The notes below the pieces were generated by a model that saw only the letters and a program-made list of their open reading frames with translations, was not told the origin of the DNA and made no database searches. This document shows, in pieces, positions 14,816 to 23,520 of a stretch of 64,000 nucleotides of DNA; the stretch's first letter is position 1, and the number at the start of each line of letters is the position of its first letter. The DNA lies in IMG/VR virus record IMGVR_UViG_3300028653_000016, positions 1 through 64,000 of that record. One strand, written 5' to 3'. The translations under genes were made by a program, and so were the position numbers. Origin of the DNA: a virus.

Positions 14816-15170
14816 CTTTCTCTTCCTTCTTCACCAAATGAACATATACTTTCAAATCTTTAGCATTAGCCTTATTCAACATATCCTTGCTTCCCTTACT
14901 CAAACCATCCCAAACTAAAATAAGTGCTTCTGCATCTGCAGCCATTAAACTGTTTCTTATAGGTCCAGCCTTCTTACCAAATGTGTCCCAATCAGGACAA
15001 TAGAATCTAACAGGAATTCTATTCTTATTTGCCCAAGCTTCTCCTAATGAATCAGGTCCCATAGCTCCACCTGAAAAAACCTCTGTAATATCAAAGCCGC
15101 TAAGCTTAATAGCCTTCTCAAGCTCTAATGGATCTGTAATTGTTCTACTACCAGCAATGATTACACGCAT
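14805..15170 (-). CDS. DUF2493 / YspA-type SLOG-domain protein
   Basis: 121 residues matching DUF2493: VIIAGSRTI at the start, then FSGGAMGPDSLGEAWA, then CPDWDTFGKKAGPIRNSLMA and ALILVWDGLSKGSKDM. The SLOG fold binds nucleotides or NAD-like ligands, and related proteins act in nucleotide signalling or DNA processing. It stands between zinc-family genes inside the Mre11/Rad50 cluster. Exact ligand unknown. Confidence 0.8.
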   Translation of the reverse strand: MRVIIAGSRTITDPLELEKAIKLSGFDITEVFSGGAMGPDSLGEAWANKNRIPVRFYCPDWDTFGKKAGPIRNSLMAADAEALILVWDGLSKGSKDMLNKANAKDLKVYVHLVKKEEKVDE

Positions 15171-15352
15171 AAATCTTCGAGGTACTTTAAATTGTCTCTT
15201 TTAAAATCATTACAAGAACACTTCTTAATTGAGTAAGTCCAATCTCCATAGCAAGCATTTAATAAAATATTACCTTCTTCATCGAGCCAACCAATATCAT
15301 GCTTTTCAGCTTCATGACCACATTTACAATAATCAATTACTTTTATGCACAT
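15161..15352 (-). CDS. Small zinc protein, NLxYLE family
   Basis: 63 residues with CKCGHEAEKH, a middle Cys, KCSCNDF and DNLKYLE. Start and stop overlap the neighbouring paralogue (15333-15533) and the SLOG gene. Its CGHEAEKH is shared with the member at 41111-41326, which hints that those two are close relatives. Confidence 0.7.
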   Translation of the reverse strand: MCIKVIDYCKCGHEAEKHDIGWLDEEGNILLNACYGDWTYSIKKCSCNDFKRDNLKYLEDLCV

Positions 15353-15533
15353 ATTGTTCCTCTAAATATTTTAAATTATCTGGTGTATATTTTTTACATT
15401 TATGATCTGTAGTATAATGTGTTTTTCTTAAATCTACTCGCAATCCTTCAAAGCATTCCCCGAGAGCCCAAAAACTATTATCACGGCTATGCATTTCTTT
15501 TATATGCCCACAAACACAAGGATAACTATTCAT
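15333..15533 (-). CDS. Small zinc protein, NLxYLE family
   Basis: 66 residues: CVCGHIKEMHS, a middle Cys, HKCKKY and DNLKYLE near the end. It overlaps the paralogue downstream by 20 bases and the one upstream by 4 bases. It forms the centre of a three-gene tandem group (15161-15691) within the split Rad50 locus. Confidence 0.7.
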   Translation of the reverse strand: MNSYPCVCGHIKEMHSRDNSFWALGECFEGLRVDLRKTHYTTDHKCKKYTPDNLKYLEEQYVHKSN

Positions 15534-15691
15534 ACCCTACTCTCTAAATAAATAAGATTATCATTACTTTCCCAATTATTGCATCTACAATTGGTATGCT
15601 CACAGATTCTTTTCAAATCTTTAAGAATGAGAAAAGAAGTAACGTGCCAATGCTTGCAATTTCTACAACGCCATTTATTAAAGTCTACCAT
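15530..15691 (-). CDS. Small zinc protein, NLxYLE family
   Basis: 53 residues. The ATG at 15691 overlaps the stop of the Rad50 N-half (TAATG) and the TGA overlaps the next ATG. It has CRNCKHWH, CEHTNCRC and DNLIYLE. The Cys-x-x-Cys-His-x-His start resembles CRTCGHWH of the member at 9626-9799. Confidence 0.7.
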   Translation of the reverse strand: MVDFNKWRCRNCKHWHVTSFLILKDLKRICEHTNCRCNNWESNDNLIYLESRV

Positions 15692-16941
15692 TATAAATTA
15701 ACCGTTTCCTGATTACAAACTGGGCATGTACCATTTAATCTAAGCATTTCACTATACTGTTCCTTAGCCTCTTGATACTGCTGCTCAACTCGTCCCAACT
15801 CTTCGGTTTTACCTAATAGTTCCTTTTGATTCTTACCTATCCTAACTGATAAATCCTTAATCTTCTTTAAGTCAGACGCTTTCTCAGCCAATACAGGTAT
15901 AACAGAAATATCAACAGGTGTCAATAGATTATTTATCCTGCTTTGTGCAGAGTACATTCCCTGCCAAGCATTGTACTTGTCATTTAACATAATCAGTTTC
16001 TTTACTCTATTCACCTTTGGCTCTAATTGGCTAATTGAATCAAGGTCTATTTGGGTTAAAAGAACTTGTAGTTTAGTTTGATGCTCAAACGTATACTGAT
16101 GATTTACAAATTTGCTATGAAATGTTCTAATTTTTCCAATCTTATCCACTCTTTGGGCTAATTGATCTATATTACTAAGGTCAATATTGACTAGAAGGGC
16201 CTCCTTTTCTGTTTCAGCTACCCAGTTAGCCCTTAAGATAGATACACGCTCAAATAGGCTCTGGATTCGCTGCAATCGGGCTTCCTGAACACTCAAAGAA
16301 CTCAAACGAGCCTCTATATCACTTATCTGGCTACTGAAAGTCTCAATTGGAGCTAATTTATCAATTTGACTATTTAAATCAACTACTTCTAACTCTTTAG
16401 AACCCTTTTCCGCTGTAGTTTGTCTTTTATCTTTATTAAGTTCTCTTATTGCATGATCCAGGAAAGTTGCACCTGAAAGCTTACCCAAAATACGAGCACG
16501 AAGACTGGGAACTGAGCTTAACAGGAACAGGTTGTCATGCTGCAGGGCTACATTGAGGTTTAGGGACTCTGCAGCATCAATCTGTACCTCATGAATCTTT
16601 AAGGCTTGCTGAATCGCTTCAGGTACACTTGTTCCAAATGATTCAAAGACCTGTGGTTCTTGATTAGGGAGTATAAGGGTATATTTATTAACCTTATCTC
16701 CCTTTTCACGCAACACAGTTATACCTGTACTAGTCTCAAGAGTTATCTTACAATACTTAGCCCCAAATCGAACCCAACTTTTATCCCACGGCGAACCCAT
16801 TAAGATGAACTGAAGGGCTCGACTGATCGACGATTTTCCAGCGTTACTTAATCCAACAATTACGTTCAAACCTTTGTCAAGATTAAATACAGATTTCTCG
16901 TGTGATTGGAAATCTTCTAGAGTTAAAGTTTTAAGAAACAT
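15691..16941 (-). CDS. Rad50/SbcC-like ATPase, N-terminal half ending at the zinc hook
   Basis: 416 residues. The SMC N-lobe has LEDFQSHEKSVF and the Walker A GLSNAGKSS, then a Q-loop-like NVALQHDNLF, then about 230 residues of coiled coil. The last residues are NGTCPVCNQE, the CxxC zinc hook at the tip of the Rad50 coil. The protein stops just after the hook, and the returning coil and ATPase C-lobe are encoded at 13459-13713 and 12852-13478. In normal Rad50/SbcC all parts are one chain. The natural break at the hook suggests a working two-chain protein. Confidence 0.82.
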   Translation of the reverse strand: MFLKTLTLEDFQSHEKSVFNLDKGLNVIVGLSNAGKSSISRALQFILMGSPWDKSWVRFGAKYCKITLETSTGITVLREKGDKVNKYTLILPNQEPQVFESFGTSVPEAIQQALKIHEVQIDAAESLNLNVALQHDNLFLLSSVPSLRARILGKLSGATFLDHAIRELNKDKRQTTAEKGSKELEVVDLNSQIDKLAPIETFSSQISDIEARLSSLSVQEARLQRIQSLFERVSILRANWVAETEKEALLVNIDLSNIDQLAQRVDKIGKIRTFHSKFVNHQYTFEHQTKLQVLLTQIDLDSISQLEPKVNRVKKLIMLNDKYNAWQGMYSAQSRINNLLTPVDISVIPVLAEKASDLKKIKDLSVRIGKNQKELLGKTEELGRVEQQYQEAKEQYSEMLRLNGTCPVCNQETVNL

Positions 16942-17285
16942 TACAGTAAAGGTAAATCCTTTGTAAACCTATCAATCAACTCTGAAGAAGCTGGCCCTAC
17001 CCCAAGACAGGTATAGGTTGATTCTCCATGAAACTCTGTCCTACCTGCATCCCTTACTAAGTACATAGGTAAACTAGCTAAAGCAACTTTATTATTTAAC
17101 TCTATCAAAGCAGCCTCATCGTCAACATAGACACAGATTTTTGTACAACCTTCCTGTTCCCATTGTTTAATGTCTTTAGATGAGGCTTCTTTTAATGCCC
17201 CAATAGCAGCATGAGCACCCTGGGCAATCAATTTGCCCTTACGTACTTTTAAGTCATGCCGCATCACAAGAACTTGCTTAATCAT
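16941..17285 (-). CDS. Peptidyl-tRNA hydrolase, PTH2 type
   Basis: 114 residues, full length for PTH2. The conserved blocks are present: QVLVMRHDLKVRKGKLIAQGAHAA at the start, KICVYVDDEAAL in the middle, and LVRDAGRTEFHGES followed by TCLGVGP at the end. The enzyme frees tRNA from stalled peptidyl-tRNA. PTH2 is mainly archaeal and eukaryotic, with scattered bacterial and phage copies. It overlaps both neighbours by one base. Confidence 0.82.
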   Translation of the reverse strand: MIKQVLVMRHDLKVRKGKLIAQGAHAAIGALKEASSKDIKQWEQEGCTKICVYVDDEAALIELNNKVALASLPMYLVRDAGRTEFHGESTYTCLGVGPASSELIDRFTKDLPLL

Positions 17286-17704
17286 TACTTTGATTCTAGA
17301 ACTTTTGCGAAAAATACGTCAACTGTCTCCTTATGGAGTCCAACTTTATCCAAAATCTTAACGAAGTCTGTAAGATCTGGCTTGATCAACTTATAGTCTT
17401 TCGTTTTTTCATTTAGATCCACTCTATACAGCTCCCGATAAAGTGTCAAAAGTCTCTCTGCTGGCTTATCCAATTCCCAACCCTGCTTCCACAGCTCAAT
17501 GACTATTTTCTTTTTGGTCAACATGCGGTAAAAGCCGTTAAGAATTTTCGTCTTCGCTCCATATGAACATTTCGGACTATCACGTAGCACAATCAGTAAG
17601 TCGTTCCTCTGAATGTGAATGAATCTATCGGGGAAGGACGACATAATTTTCGTTACCATCTCTTCAACGCTTGCTCCTGCTGGCTCGTACTTGGTCTTGG
17701 CCAT
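17285..17704 (-). CDS. Possible degenerate phage metallopeptidase-like protein
   Basis: 139 residues. The layout resembles the putative phage metallopeptidase family: an N-terminal helix, IVIELWKQGWEL, a helix where the family has HExxH, then DLTDFVKILDKVGL in place of its HDvEEF block. Here the expected HELxH reads RELYR, so both zinc His are lost and only Glu remains. If the match is right, the protein is an inactive form used for binding. The similarity is from memory and short; a plain hypothetical protein is the alternative. Confidence 0.4.
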   Translation of the reverse strand: MAKTKYEPAGASVEEMVTKIMSSFPDRFIHIQRNDLLIVLRDSPKCSYGAKTKILNGFYRMLTKKKIVIELWKQGWELDKPAERLLTLYRELYRVDLNEKTKDYKLIKPDLTDFVKILDKVGLHKETVDVFFAKVLESK

Positions 17705-17724
17705 TGTCTTATATCTCCTTTTAA

Positions 17725-19131
17725 TTAGTCAAAATCAGAACCACAAATGTCATCCAACCGATTACTAATTGGTGACGATGCCCCAGTTGGATTGAATCCT
17801 GTCACCTTATTAAAGTCTTTACCTTCTACAGCCTTCATTGCCTTCCTAAAATGCTCTTCAGTTACAATAAGCTTCTCATTCTTATCATAGGACTTTTCAT
17901 CCAATGCAAAAATAATTGACATATTAACCAATTCACGAACTTGTGCACCTGTCTTCTTAGAGAACTCTTTTGCAATAGATTCTAAATAAGGAAGAGACTC
18001 ATCCAATAGCCCGTTACTAAACGTCTTGATCATCTGTAAACGTTCTTCCATATCAGGCAATGGGAAGTCAATGCAAATATCAAAACGACCTGGACGATCT
18101 AGTAATGCCTTCTCCAACACCTCTTTATTATTTGTAGTGGCAATTGTAATAATGTCTGTATTGTCCTGAACCCCATCTAGACCATTCATCAATTCACCAA
18201 GCAACGCTGGATTATGGTTGCCAGATCGATCTCCTGCATAAAGATCCAAATCCTCTAGCAGCATAATTGTTGGAGAAAGTGCTTTACACAGATCAATAAT
18301 AGCTGCGACATTCTTTGCTCTATCCAAATGCTTAGGCGTGACCCAAACGATTGTCCAAGGGATCTGATTACAAAGAATTTTAAAAAGCTGCGTCTTGCCC
18401 GTACCTGGGCTACCACTTAGGACAATTCCGCGCTTAATAGAAAGTCCATTCTTCTTATAAATCTCTCTTGAGTCAATAAGGTTCGTAATATTTCGACGAA
18501 TCTTATTTTTAATCTTCTCAGGCAAAATAAGATCCTTCCAATCGTAAATTTTGTCAAATTTAACGAATGAGCAATTAGGATCAATCTTCTTACCCTTAAG
18601 GAAATTATGATCTTCTCCATACTTAATCATTTCTTCAGAAAGTTTATGCACATCAGGATTTACATCCTTCTTACCACCAATCTTAAAAAGAAATGCGTCA
18701 GGATAGCAACTTTCCAAATGAACAATGTACTTCTGTTCTTTATTAGAAACGAAATAATCCCCAAAGTCCAATCTGCTCTCTTTTACATCAGGAGAAATCT
18801 CAATGGAACTAAAGGAAGCTGCATAATCCCCATCTGAATCAACAACAGCTATTTTGTCAATATTCAATCCTTTACTCTTAAAGAAATCAGGAAGAACATA
18901 GCGTAACACAAGGGCCATTGCAATAGAACACTTGTATTCAGAATATACAATATCATCAATGGTAACTGCCCCTAAATATTCCGTGTATACCTTATTCTTA
19001 TAGTCATTATTCCAACGGGATTCCTTTAGAATCTGAATATAATCTTTCTGAGTACAATTGGTCATCAACTGTGGAGGAAGAGAATCGAATTGTGAACTAA
19101 TATGTCTATGACGACGAGGTTGATTTGACAT
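17725..19131 (-). CDS. AAA+ ATPase
   Basis: 468 residues. An N-terminal domain of about 200 residues has no clear family. The AAA+ core has Walker A LSGSPGTGKT, Walker B MLLEDLDLY, sensor 1 ATTN and arginine-finger region DRPGRFD, with a helical lid (SKKTGAQVRELVN). The sequence is closest in type to FtsH/Cdc48-like AAA proteins but has no protease domain or membrane segment. Phage homologues are often of unknown role; remodelling of protein-DNA complexes is possible. Confidence 0.8.
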   Translation of the reverse strand: MSNQPRRHRHISSQFDSLPPQLMTNCTQKDYIQILKESRWNNDYKNKVYTEYLGAVTIDDIVYSEYKCSIAMALVLRYVLPDFFKSKGLNIDKIAVVDSDGDYAASFSSIEISPDVKESRLDFGDYFVSNKEQKYIVHLESCYPDAFLFKIGGKKDVNPDVHKLSEEMIKYGEDHNFLKGKKIDPNCSFVKFDKIYDWKDLILPEKIKNKIRRNITNLIDSREIYKKNGLSIKRGIVLSGSPGTGKTQLFKILCNQIPWTIVWVTPKHLDRAKNVAAIIDLCKALSPTIMLLEDLDLYAGDRSGNHNPALLGELMNGLDGVQDNTDIITIATTNNKEVLEKALLDRPGRFDICIDFPLPDMEERLQMIKTFSNGLLDESLPYLESIAKEFSKKTGAQVRELVNMSIIFALDEKSYDKNEKLIVTEEHFRKAMKAVEGKDFNKVTGFNPTGASSPISNRLDDICGSDFD

Positions 19132-19143
19132 AGGGCTCCTTAA

Positions 19144-20451
19144 TTAGCAAAGCTCGTGATTAAAAGGCTTGATGATCTTCTGATATTTCTTTTCTTTATC
19201 TGCTTCAGCGACGAAAAGCCAACGACTATCTCCTACGACGAATTTAGAATTTGTTTCCCACATAACCTGCACAGGATTATTACTCATAACTCCCACACCC
19301 TGAGCATAACTATCTGTCCCGATCATGCTGCCATTAATAATAATCTGAATTCCTGAGTTAGTCTGAAAGTGGCAAGCCTGATGTACATGTCCAAAAACGA
19401 AAAGTTGAAACGGCTTTCTATGGTGGTTACGTTCCTCTTCGTTGACTCGGTGCGCCTGAATTTCAATTCGTTCTGTGTTAATACTCTTTCCAGGATTACC
19501 TGTGATAAATACTCCATCCGAGTGAGTCATATATACTCGATGCTTTTGAACGCGCAATTCTGCATAAGGACTCTTAGGAACAATCACTTCTACTTTCGGA
19601 TCTTTAGAAAAGTACTTAGCCAAAGAATAGAATATAATATTCTCAAAGGAGTCATACTTCTGTGAAAGAGCACGACCTTTATCAGATTTATGCATCATGC
19701 GACCATGATTACCTGGCTGGCAAACAATACGAATCTTGGGAAAGAAATTCTTCACATATTCGAATCCTTGAATAAAATAACTTAATGCTCCATTGACTTG
19801 ATGTGTAATCAAATCATAATCTGGACCTTCTTGATTATGGATAATTCCACCAATCAAATCTCCTCCAAGAAGAAACACCACTTCTTCATGCAGAGCACGT
19901 TGCTCCATCTTATAGGTAGCCAACTGATCCATAATAAACCCAAAACGACGAGCTGCTACTTCCCAATTGAACTCATTCTTACCACCCAATTCATCTTTAT
20001 CAATAAATGTACCAAAGTGAACATCAGTAAGAGCTACACAAAGAGAACGGGGTGATCCATCATGCAAATCCTTTGTGGCAACACCCTTAATGTACTCCAT
20101 AGTTGTCTTTTCATCAAGAGTAACTGGTTCTACCTTAATGTTTTTAAGAGTTTTAACTAAAGAGTCAGTTAAATTATCTGCGAACAACTGCCAACTCCCA
20201 AAACGCTTTTCGAGGCTAGTCAAATAACCTTGTCTTGCTTTTAATAGCTGAATCTCTTTTAGATCTTTTTCATAAGGAAAATATGTAGAAACAATTGTCT
20301 GGAATCCTCCAACAGAACGCAATTGCCATGGGGAAATTCCTGACAGTTCGATAAATTTTGCTTTCGATAATTCTGATGGATGATTTAATCCAAGATTGCT
20401 TGAAATCTTTTCTATTTTGTTAACAATATCAGTAACTAGTTTATTTGCCAT
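19144..20451 (-). CDS. Calcineurin-like metallophosphoesterase
   Basis: 435 residues. Residues about 1-135 form a helical domain with a possible DNA-binding character (SELSKAKFIELSGIS, WQLF). The phosphoesterase domain follows with TDVHFGT, GGDLIGG, PGNHGRM, THSDG and FGHVHQA, so all metal ligands appear present. Phage proteins of this build are often annotated as DNA repair exonucleases. It is distinct from the Mre11-like gene at 13710-14630. It lies just downstream of an endonuclease VII-like gene and overlaps it by 11 bases. Confidence 0.75.
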   Translation of the reverse strand: MANKLVTDIVNKIEKISSNLGLNHPSELSKAKFIELSGISPWQLRSVGGFQTIVSTYFPYEKDLKEIQLLKARQGYLTSLEKRFGSWQLFADNLTDSLVKTLKNIKVEPVTLDEKTTMEYIKGVATKDLHDGSPRSLCVALTDVHFGTFIDKDELGGKNEFNWEVAARRFGFIMDQLATYKMEQRALHEEVVFLLGGDLIGGIIHNQEGPDYDLITHQVNGALSYFIQGFEYVKNFFPKIRIVCQPGNHGRMMHKSDKGRALSQKYDSFENIIFYSLAKYFSKDPKVEVIVPKSPYAELRVQKHRVYMTHSDGVFITGNPGKSINTERIEIQAHRVNEEERNHHRKPFQLFVFGHVHQACHFQTNSGIQIIINGSMIGTDSYAQGVGVMSNNPVQVMWETNSKFVVGDSRWLFVAEADKEKKYQKIIKPFNHELC

Positions 20452-21190
20452 TTAAATTCTCCTTATTGTTTCTATCTATATAATTAGCCAATCGTCTTAA
20501 AATTTCAGGACTATCTAATAATTTTCCAATAGCTGTATTACAATCTTCACACAATAAACCCCTTATTCTACCTGTCTTATGATCATGATCTACAGCAAAA
20601 GCTCTTTTAAATTCAGATTGATCTCGTAAGCAACCAATACATTTACCCTCTTGACTAAAAAATATCTCATTATAATCATCTAATGTAATACCATATTGCC
20701 TTTTAAGCCTATCATTACGTCTTTCATTTAAATGCAATGCAGCATATTTTTTCTGATAATCACTAACACATTTTTTGCAGTTACCTCTTTTTGTTCGACC
20801 AAAAATAAAAATATCGTGCCCATGAGGACAAAATTGTTTAAGTCTAGAATCTTTCGTAGGATCTATACGACGTAATTCCTCACACTTTATACATTTATCA
20901 TATTTAGTTCTTCCACACTCAAAAGTATCATGATTTCTTGGACAGAATTGTTTAATTGAAGAATTTTTAGTTGGATCTATACGCCGATCTAAGGAACATC
21001 CTAAACAATTACCTCCATTATCTCTACCGACTATTGCTATTTCATGACCATGGATACAAAATTCTTTTCTCTGAAATTTATGAAAACATATTGATGAGCA
21101 ATATTTAGTTTTTTCTACCCTTGCTTTTGGAACATAAAATTCTATTCCACAAATCTCACAATTTATAATTTTTCCATCTCTTTTATTCAT
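20441..21190 (-). CDS. Endonuclease VII-like protein with three zinc-ribbon repeats
   Basis: 249 residues from the ATG at 21190, chosen for its GGAGAG site. The N-terminus has CEICG and CSSICF, followed by three repeats (FCIHGHE, FCPRNHD, FCPHGHD, each ending in CxxC). The C-terminus carries CIGC, AVDHDHKTGRIRGLLCEDCN and a helix, the endonuclease VII core. It is a second copy of the arrangement at 11840-12859, again behind a single-repeat mini-protein. Probably a free-standing mobile nuclease. Confidence 0.78.
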   Translation of the reverse strand: MNKRDGKIINCEICGIEFYVPKARVEKTKYCSSICFHKFQRKEFCIHGHEIAIVGRDNGGNCLGCSLDRRIDPTKNSSIKQFCPRNHDTFECGRTKYDKCIKCEELRRIDPTKDSRLKQFCPHGHDIFIFGRTKRGNCKKCVSDYQKKYAALHLNERRNDRLKRQYGITLDDYNEIFFSQEGKCIGCLRDQSEFKRAFAVDHDHKTGRIRGLLCEDCNTAIGKLLDSPEILRRLANYIDRNNKENLNGK

Positions 21191-21217
21191 ATAATTCTCT
21201 CCTTGTATAAGTCCATC

Positions 21218-21249
21218 GTGTATTATCATATATACACAATTTTATTATA
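21218..21249 (-). promoter_or_regulatory. Conserved TATAAT flank with short inverted repeat
   Basis: TATAAT on the minus strand (21249-21244) is followed by GTGTAT/ATACAC half-sites spaced by 8 bases (21218-21223 and 21232-21237). This is the diverged counterpart of the element at 12659-12690. It lies between the mini-protein stop and the endonuclease start. Confidence 0.35.
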
Positions 21250-21252
21250 CTT

Positions 21253-21411
21253 TTACAAGGATTTAGGGAAGTTATCTTTAACAAACTGTCTCCTTACTTT
21301 ATAATAATCACTTTTACACTGTTTGCAATTACCTGATTTGGTACGGCCTACTTCAGCAATAATATGTCCTTTAGAACATGTTTCTCTAGGTTGAAAGCCT
21401 CTTTTACCCAT
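21253..21411 (-). CDS. Single-repeat zinc-ribbon mini-protein, 52 aa (copy 2 of 3)
   Basis: Product has CSKGHIIAEVGRTKSGNCKQC, then YYKVRRQF and an SL C-terminus, nearly the same as copy 1. It starts with MGKRGFQ after GAGGT. It sits seven bases downstream of recA and just upstream of the endonuclease VII-like gene. The conserved 3' flank (TTGTAA then TATAAT) begins in its last codons. Confidence 0.75.
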   Translation of the reverse strand: MGKRGFQPRETCSKGHIIAEVGRTKSGNCKQCKSDYYKVRRQFVKDNFPKSL

Positions 21412-21417
21412 TGTTAT

Positions 21418-22407
21418 CTACCTCTTATTCTCCTGAATAGCCTTCCAAAGAGCCTCTTGAAGTTTTTCATCAGCCCTAAAAGCCTCAACAATTTTATCCT
21501 TACCCTTATAAGAAACTCCAGCATACTTATATGAAGGACCTGCTTGTTCAATGAATGAAAGGGTAAGGCCAAGATTAACTACTTCTTCCACTCGATCTAC
21601 TCCTGTTTCAAATCTAAGAGTAAATGTAGCCTTCTTACCTGGAGCAGCAACCTTATTCTTTACAACTGTTGCTTCTACTACATGACCGATTGGTTCTCCT
21701 TCAGCCCCTTTAATCTCTGATCCACTTACCTTCTTAACTGATAGACGCAAGGAACTATAAAACTTTAGGGCATTACCTCCAGGTGTCACCTCTTTAGGTC
21801 CATAAGGATTAAGACCATCTCTTACCTGATTAATAAAGAGAAGAATGGTATTTGTATCGCTCACCACTGGAACTAAACGTCTAAGAGCCTGACTTAGAAG
21901 CCTTGCCTGTGCTGCCATATTTTGCTGACCCAATTCGCCGTCTAGTTCACTCTGAGGTGTCAATCCTGCAACACTATCAACAACAATCATGCTCACTTGC
22001 TTTGTATTGGCAAGTTCTTCCACAATCTGCAAAGCTTGTTCTCCAGATTTAGGCTGAGTTAAAATTAAATCATCTGTATTAACCCCAAGCTTAGCTGCCC
22101 ATTCCAAGTCCAAACTATGCTCAACATCAATAAAGGCAGCTGTACCTCCAGCTTTCTGAGCTTCAGCAATAGAGAGAAGACTAAGTGTAGTTTTGCCTCC
22201 CGATGGTTTACCATAAATTTCTGCTATGGTCCCTTTAGGGAAACCACCACGGCCAAGAGCATGGTCAATTGAGTAAGATCCCGAACTAACAACCTCAACC
22301 TCTTTCATATCCATGTTCTTGATCTGAGAAACCACCGTCTCATGAACCTTTGAGATACGTTCAAGAGCCTTCTTTAAACTTTCCTTACCTTCATTCTCTT
22401 CACTCAT
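21418..22407 (-). CDS. recA: RecA recombinase
   Basis: 329 residues from the ATG at 22407, which has GAGGAG upstream. Walker A is GKPSGGKTT, then IDVEHSLDLEWAAKLGV, the Walker B region MIVVDSVAGLTP, the loop L1/L2 region with LGQQNMAAQARLLSQALRRL and FINQVRDGLNPYG, and TPGGNALKFYSSLRL. All core RecA motifs are present, with the Walker B pattern of a bacterial-type RecA and not of T4 UvsX. It pairs homologous DNA in phage recombination and replication restart. Confidence 0.93.
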   Translation of the reverse strand: MSEENEGKESLKKALERISKVHETVVSQIKNMDMKEVEVVSSGSYSIDHALGRGGFPKGTIAEIYGKPSGGKTTLSLLSIAEAQKAGGTAAFIDVEHSLDLEWAAKLGVNTDDLILTQPKSGEQALQIVEELANTKQVSMIVVDSVAGLTPQSELDGELGQQNMAAQARLLSQALRRLVPVVSDTNTILLFINQVRDGLNPYGPKEVTPGGNALKFYSSLRLSVKKVSGSEIKGAEGEPIGHVVEATVVKNKVAAPGKKATFTLRFETGVDRVEEVVNLGLTLSFIEQAGPSYKYAGVSYKGKDKIVEAFRADEKLQEALWKAIQENKR

Positions 22408-22408
22408 G

Positions 22409-22603
22409 TTATTTCTCCTCACTTATCTGTTTAATAACTTTTGCTGTAGAATATGTAATAGATACATCATGATAAACTTCATAGGTCTTACCACATTCCC
22501 CACATTCAAATTCTCCATCATCTATCTCAAACGAATCACGTTCTTCATGTCCACACCATGGGCATGTAATCAAGTCTGTATATGATGTATCGAATACTTT
22601 CAT
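22409..22603 (-). CDS. Zinc-ribbon protein, 64 aa
   Basis: Two CxxC pairs (CPWCGH and CGECG) separated by an acidic spacer form a classic zinc ribbon, followed by a beta-rich tail and a short helix. The start at 22603 has AGAGG four bases upstream; an ATG at 22615 inside the preceding gene is the alternative. It directly precedes recA. Function unknown. Confidence 0.65.
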   Translation of the reverse strand: MKVFDTSYTDLITCPWCGHEERDSFEIDDGEFECGECGKTYEVYHDVSITYSTAKVIKQISEEK

Positions 22604-22604
22604 G

Positions 22605-22823
22605 TTACCTCTCATGTGAATTGTAAACTCGATCCACTAGTTTAATATTCTTAAGCATATGATACTTTATTAAATCATCTACTTTATCATACCCTTCTCC
22701 ACCGTAAACAGAGAAATAATGAATCACCATTTCTCCATTCAGCCAATCAGTTACTCCATGTTCCCAACCATCACGTTTTCCTACTTTAACATGAAGTCCA
22801 ATTCTCAGATCTCGCTTACGCAT
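22605..22823 (-). CDS. Hypothetical protein, 72 aa
   Basis: A small basic protein beginning MRKRDLRIGLHVKVG, with a beta-rich pattern (HVKVGKRDGWEHGVTD) that could be a small SH3-like barrel. No family recognised. It ends one base before the start of the zinc-ribbon gene that precedes recA. Confidence 0.6.
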   Translation of the reverse strand: MRKRDLRIGLHVKVGKRDGWEHGVTDWLNGEMVIHYFSVYGGEGYDKVDDLIKYHMLKNIKLVDRVYNSHER

Positions 22824-22831
22824 ATAACTCC

Positions 22832-23497
22832 TTAGAACGGAAAGCTACTTGTTCTCTTAGGTGCCACAGGTGCTGGTGCAACTGGTGCTACCACTGGCTG
22901 AGTTGCAATAGGCTGGACTGGTGCTGCCAGAGGTTGCATAGGACTAAATGCAAGATTGACTCCAGGAGCATTTGCAATAATTGGTGCAGGGACCACTGGA
23001 GCTACAATAGCTGCAGGTGCCATATGAACAACAGGAGCACTTGCCTGTACAGCTACCTTAATAGGACCTGCTGGAGGAAGCTGCGCCAAGAATCCCTGAA
23101 GAACCTGGGTATCAACATCGTTCATCGGGAGCAAATCCGTGACCCCTTGCTTTGTCCCACCTGATTCCTTTTCCCATGTCTTCAATAGAATCTTAACGTA
23201 AGCTCCAACTAGCATATCTGTATCAAACTTAGTCTCATCTGCAAGCTGCTCTCTACTATAGCCCAAAACAGCCCCCCATGCAGTAATACGAGCTTTAGGT
23301 GTTGGAACTGTGCCTGTTGTTCCCCATACCCAAACCTTTTTACCTAAAAACGGAGGTTGGCAAATTTCAAATGTCCAATTAAATGTAATATTCTCCTCAC
23401 TCCATTTCTTCAGTTCAATTTTCTTAATCTGAGCATAGTACAAATTGTCAGGTACTTCTACCTTTTCTCTTGGTTGGTAACTTCCTAGTTTTGCCAT
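22832..23497 (-). CDS. Putative single-stranded-DNA-binding protein
   Basis: 221 residues. The first 130 form a beta-rich domain (YYAQIKKIEL, NITFNWTFEI, KVWVWGTTG) of the kind found in phage OB-fold proteins (DUF669-like). A Pro/Ala/Val-rich disordered linker of about 80 residues follows. The protein ends in SSFPF, which resembles the acidic DIPF tip of SSB that recruits partner proteins, although the acidic residues are missing. Its place between recA and primase-helicase genes supports the assignment. Confidence 0.5.
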   Translation of the reverse strand: MAKLGSYQPREKVEVPDNLYYAQIKKIELKKWSEENITFNWTFEICQPPFLGKKVWVWGTTGTVPTPKARITAWGAVLGYSREQLADETKFDTDMLVGAYVKILLKTWEKESGGTKQGVTDLLPMNDVDTQVLQGFLAQLPPAGPIKVAVQASAPVVHMAPAAIVAPVVPAPIIANAPGVNLAFSPMQPLAAPVQPIATQPVVAPVAPAPVAPKRTSSFPF

Positions 23498-23520
23498 ATC
23501 TTATCTCCTTTAATGTTTTA

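Noticed and set aside
12852-16941. Rad50 split as a simple frameshift or sequencing error
   Set aside because: The two halves are more than 2 kb apart with several complete, coupled genes between them, so a single error cannot join them.
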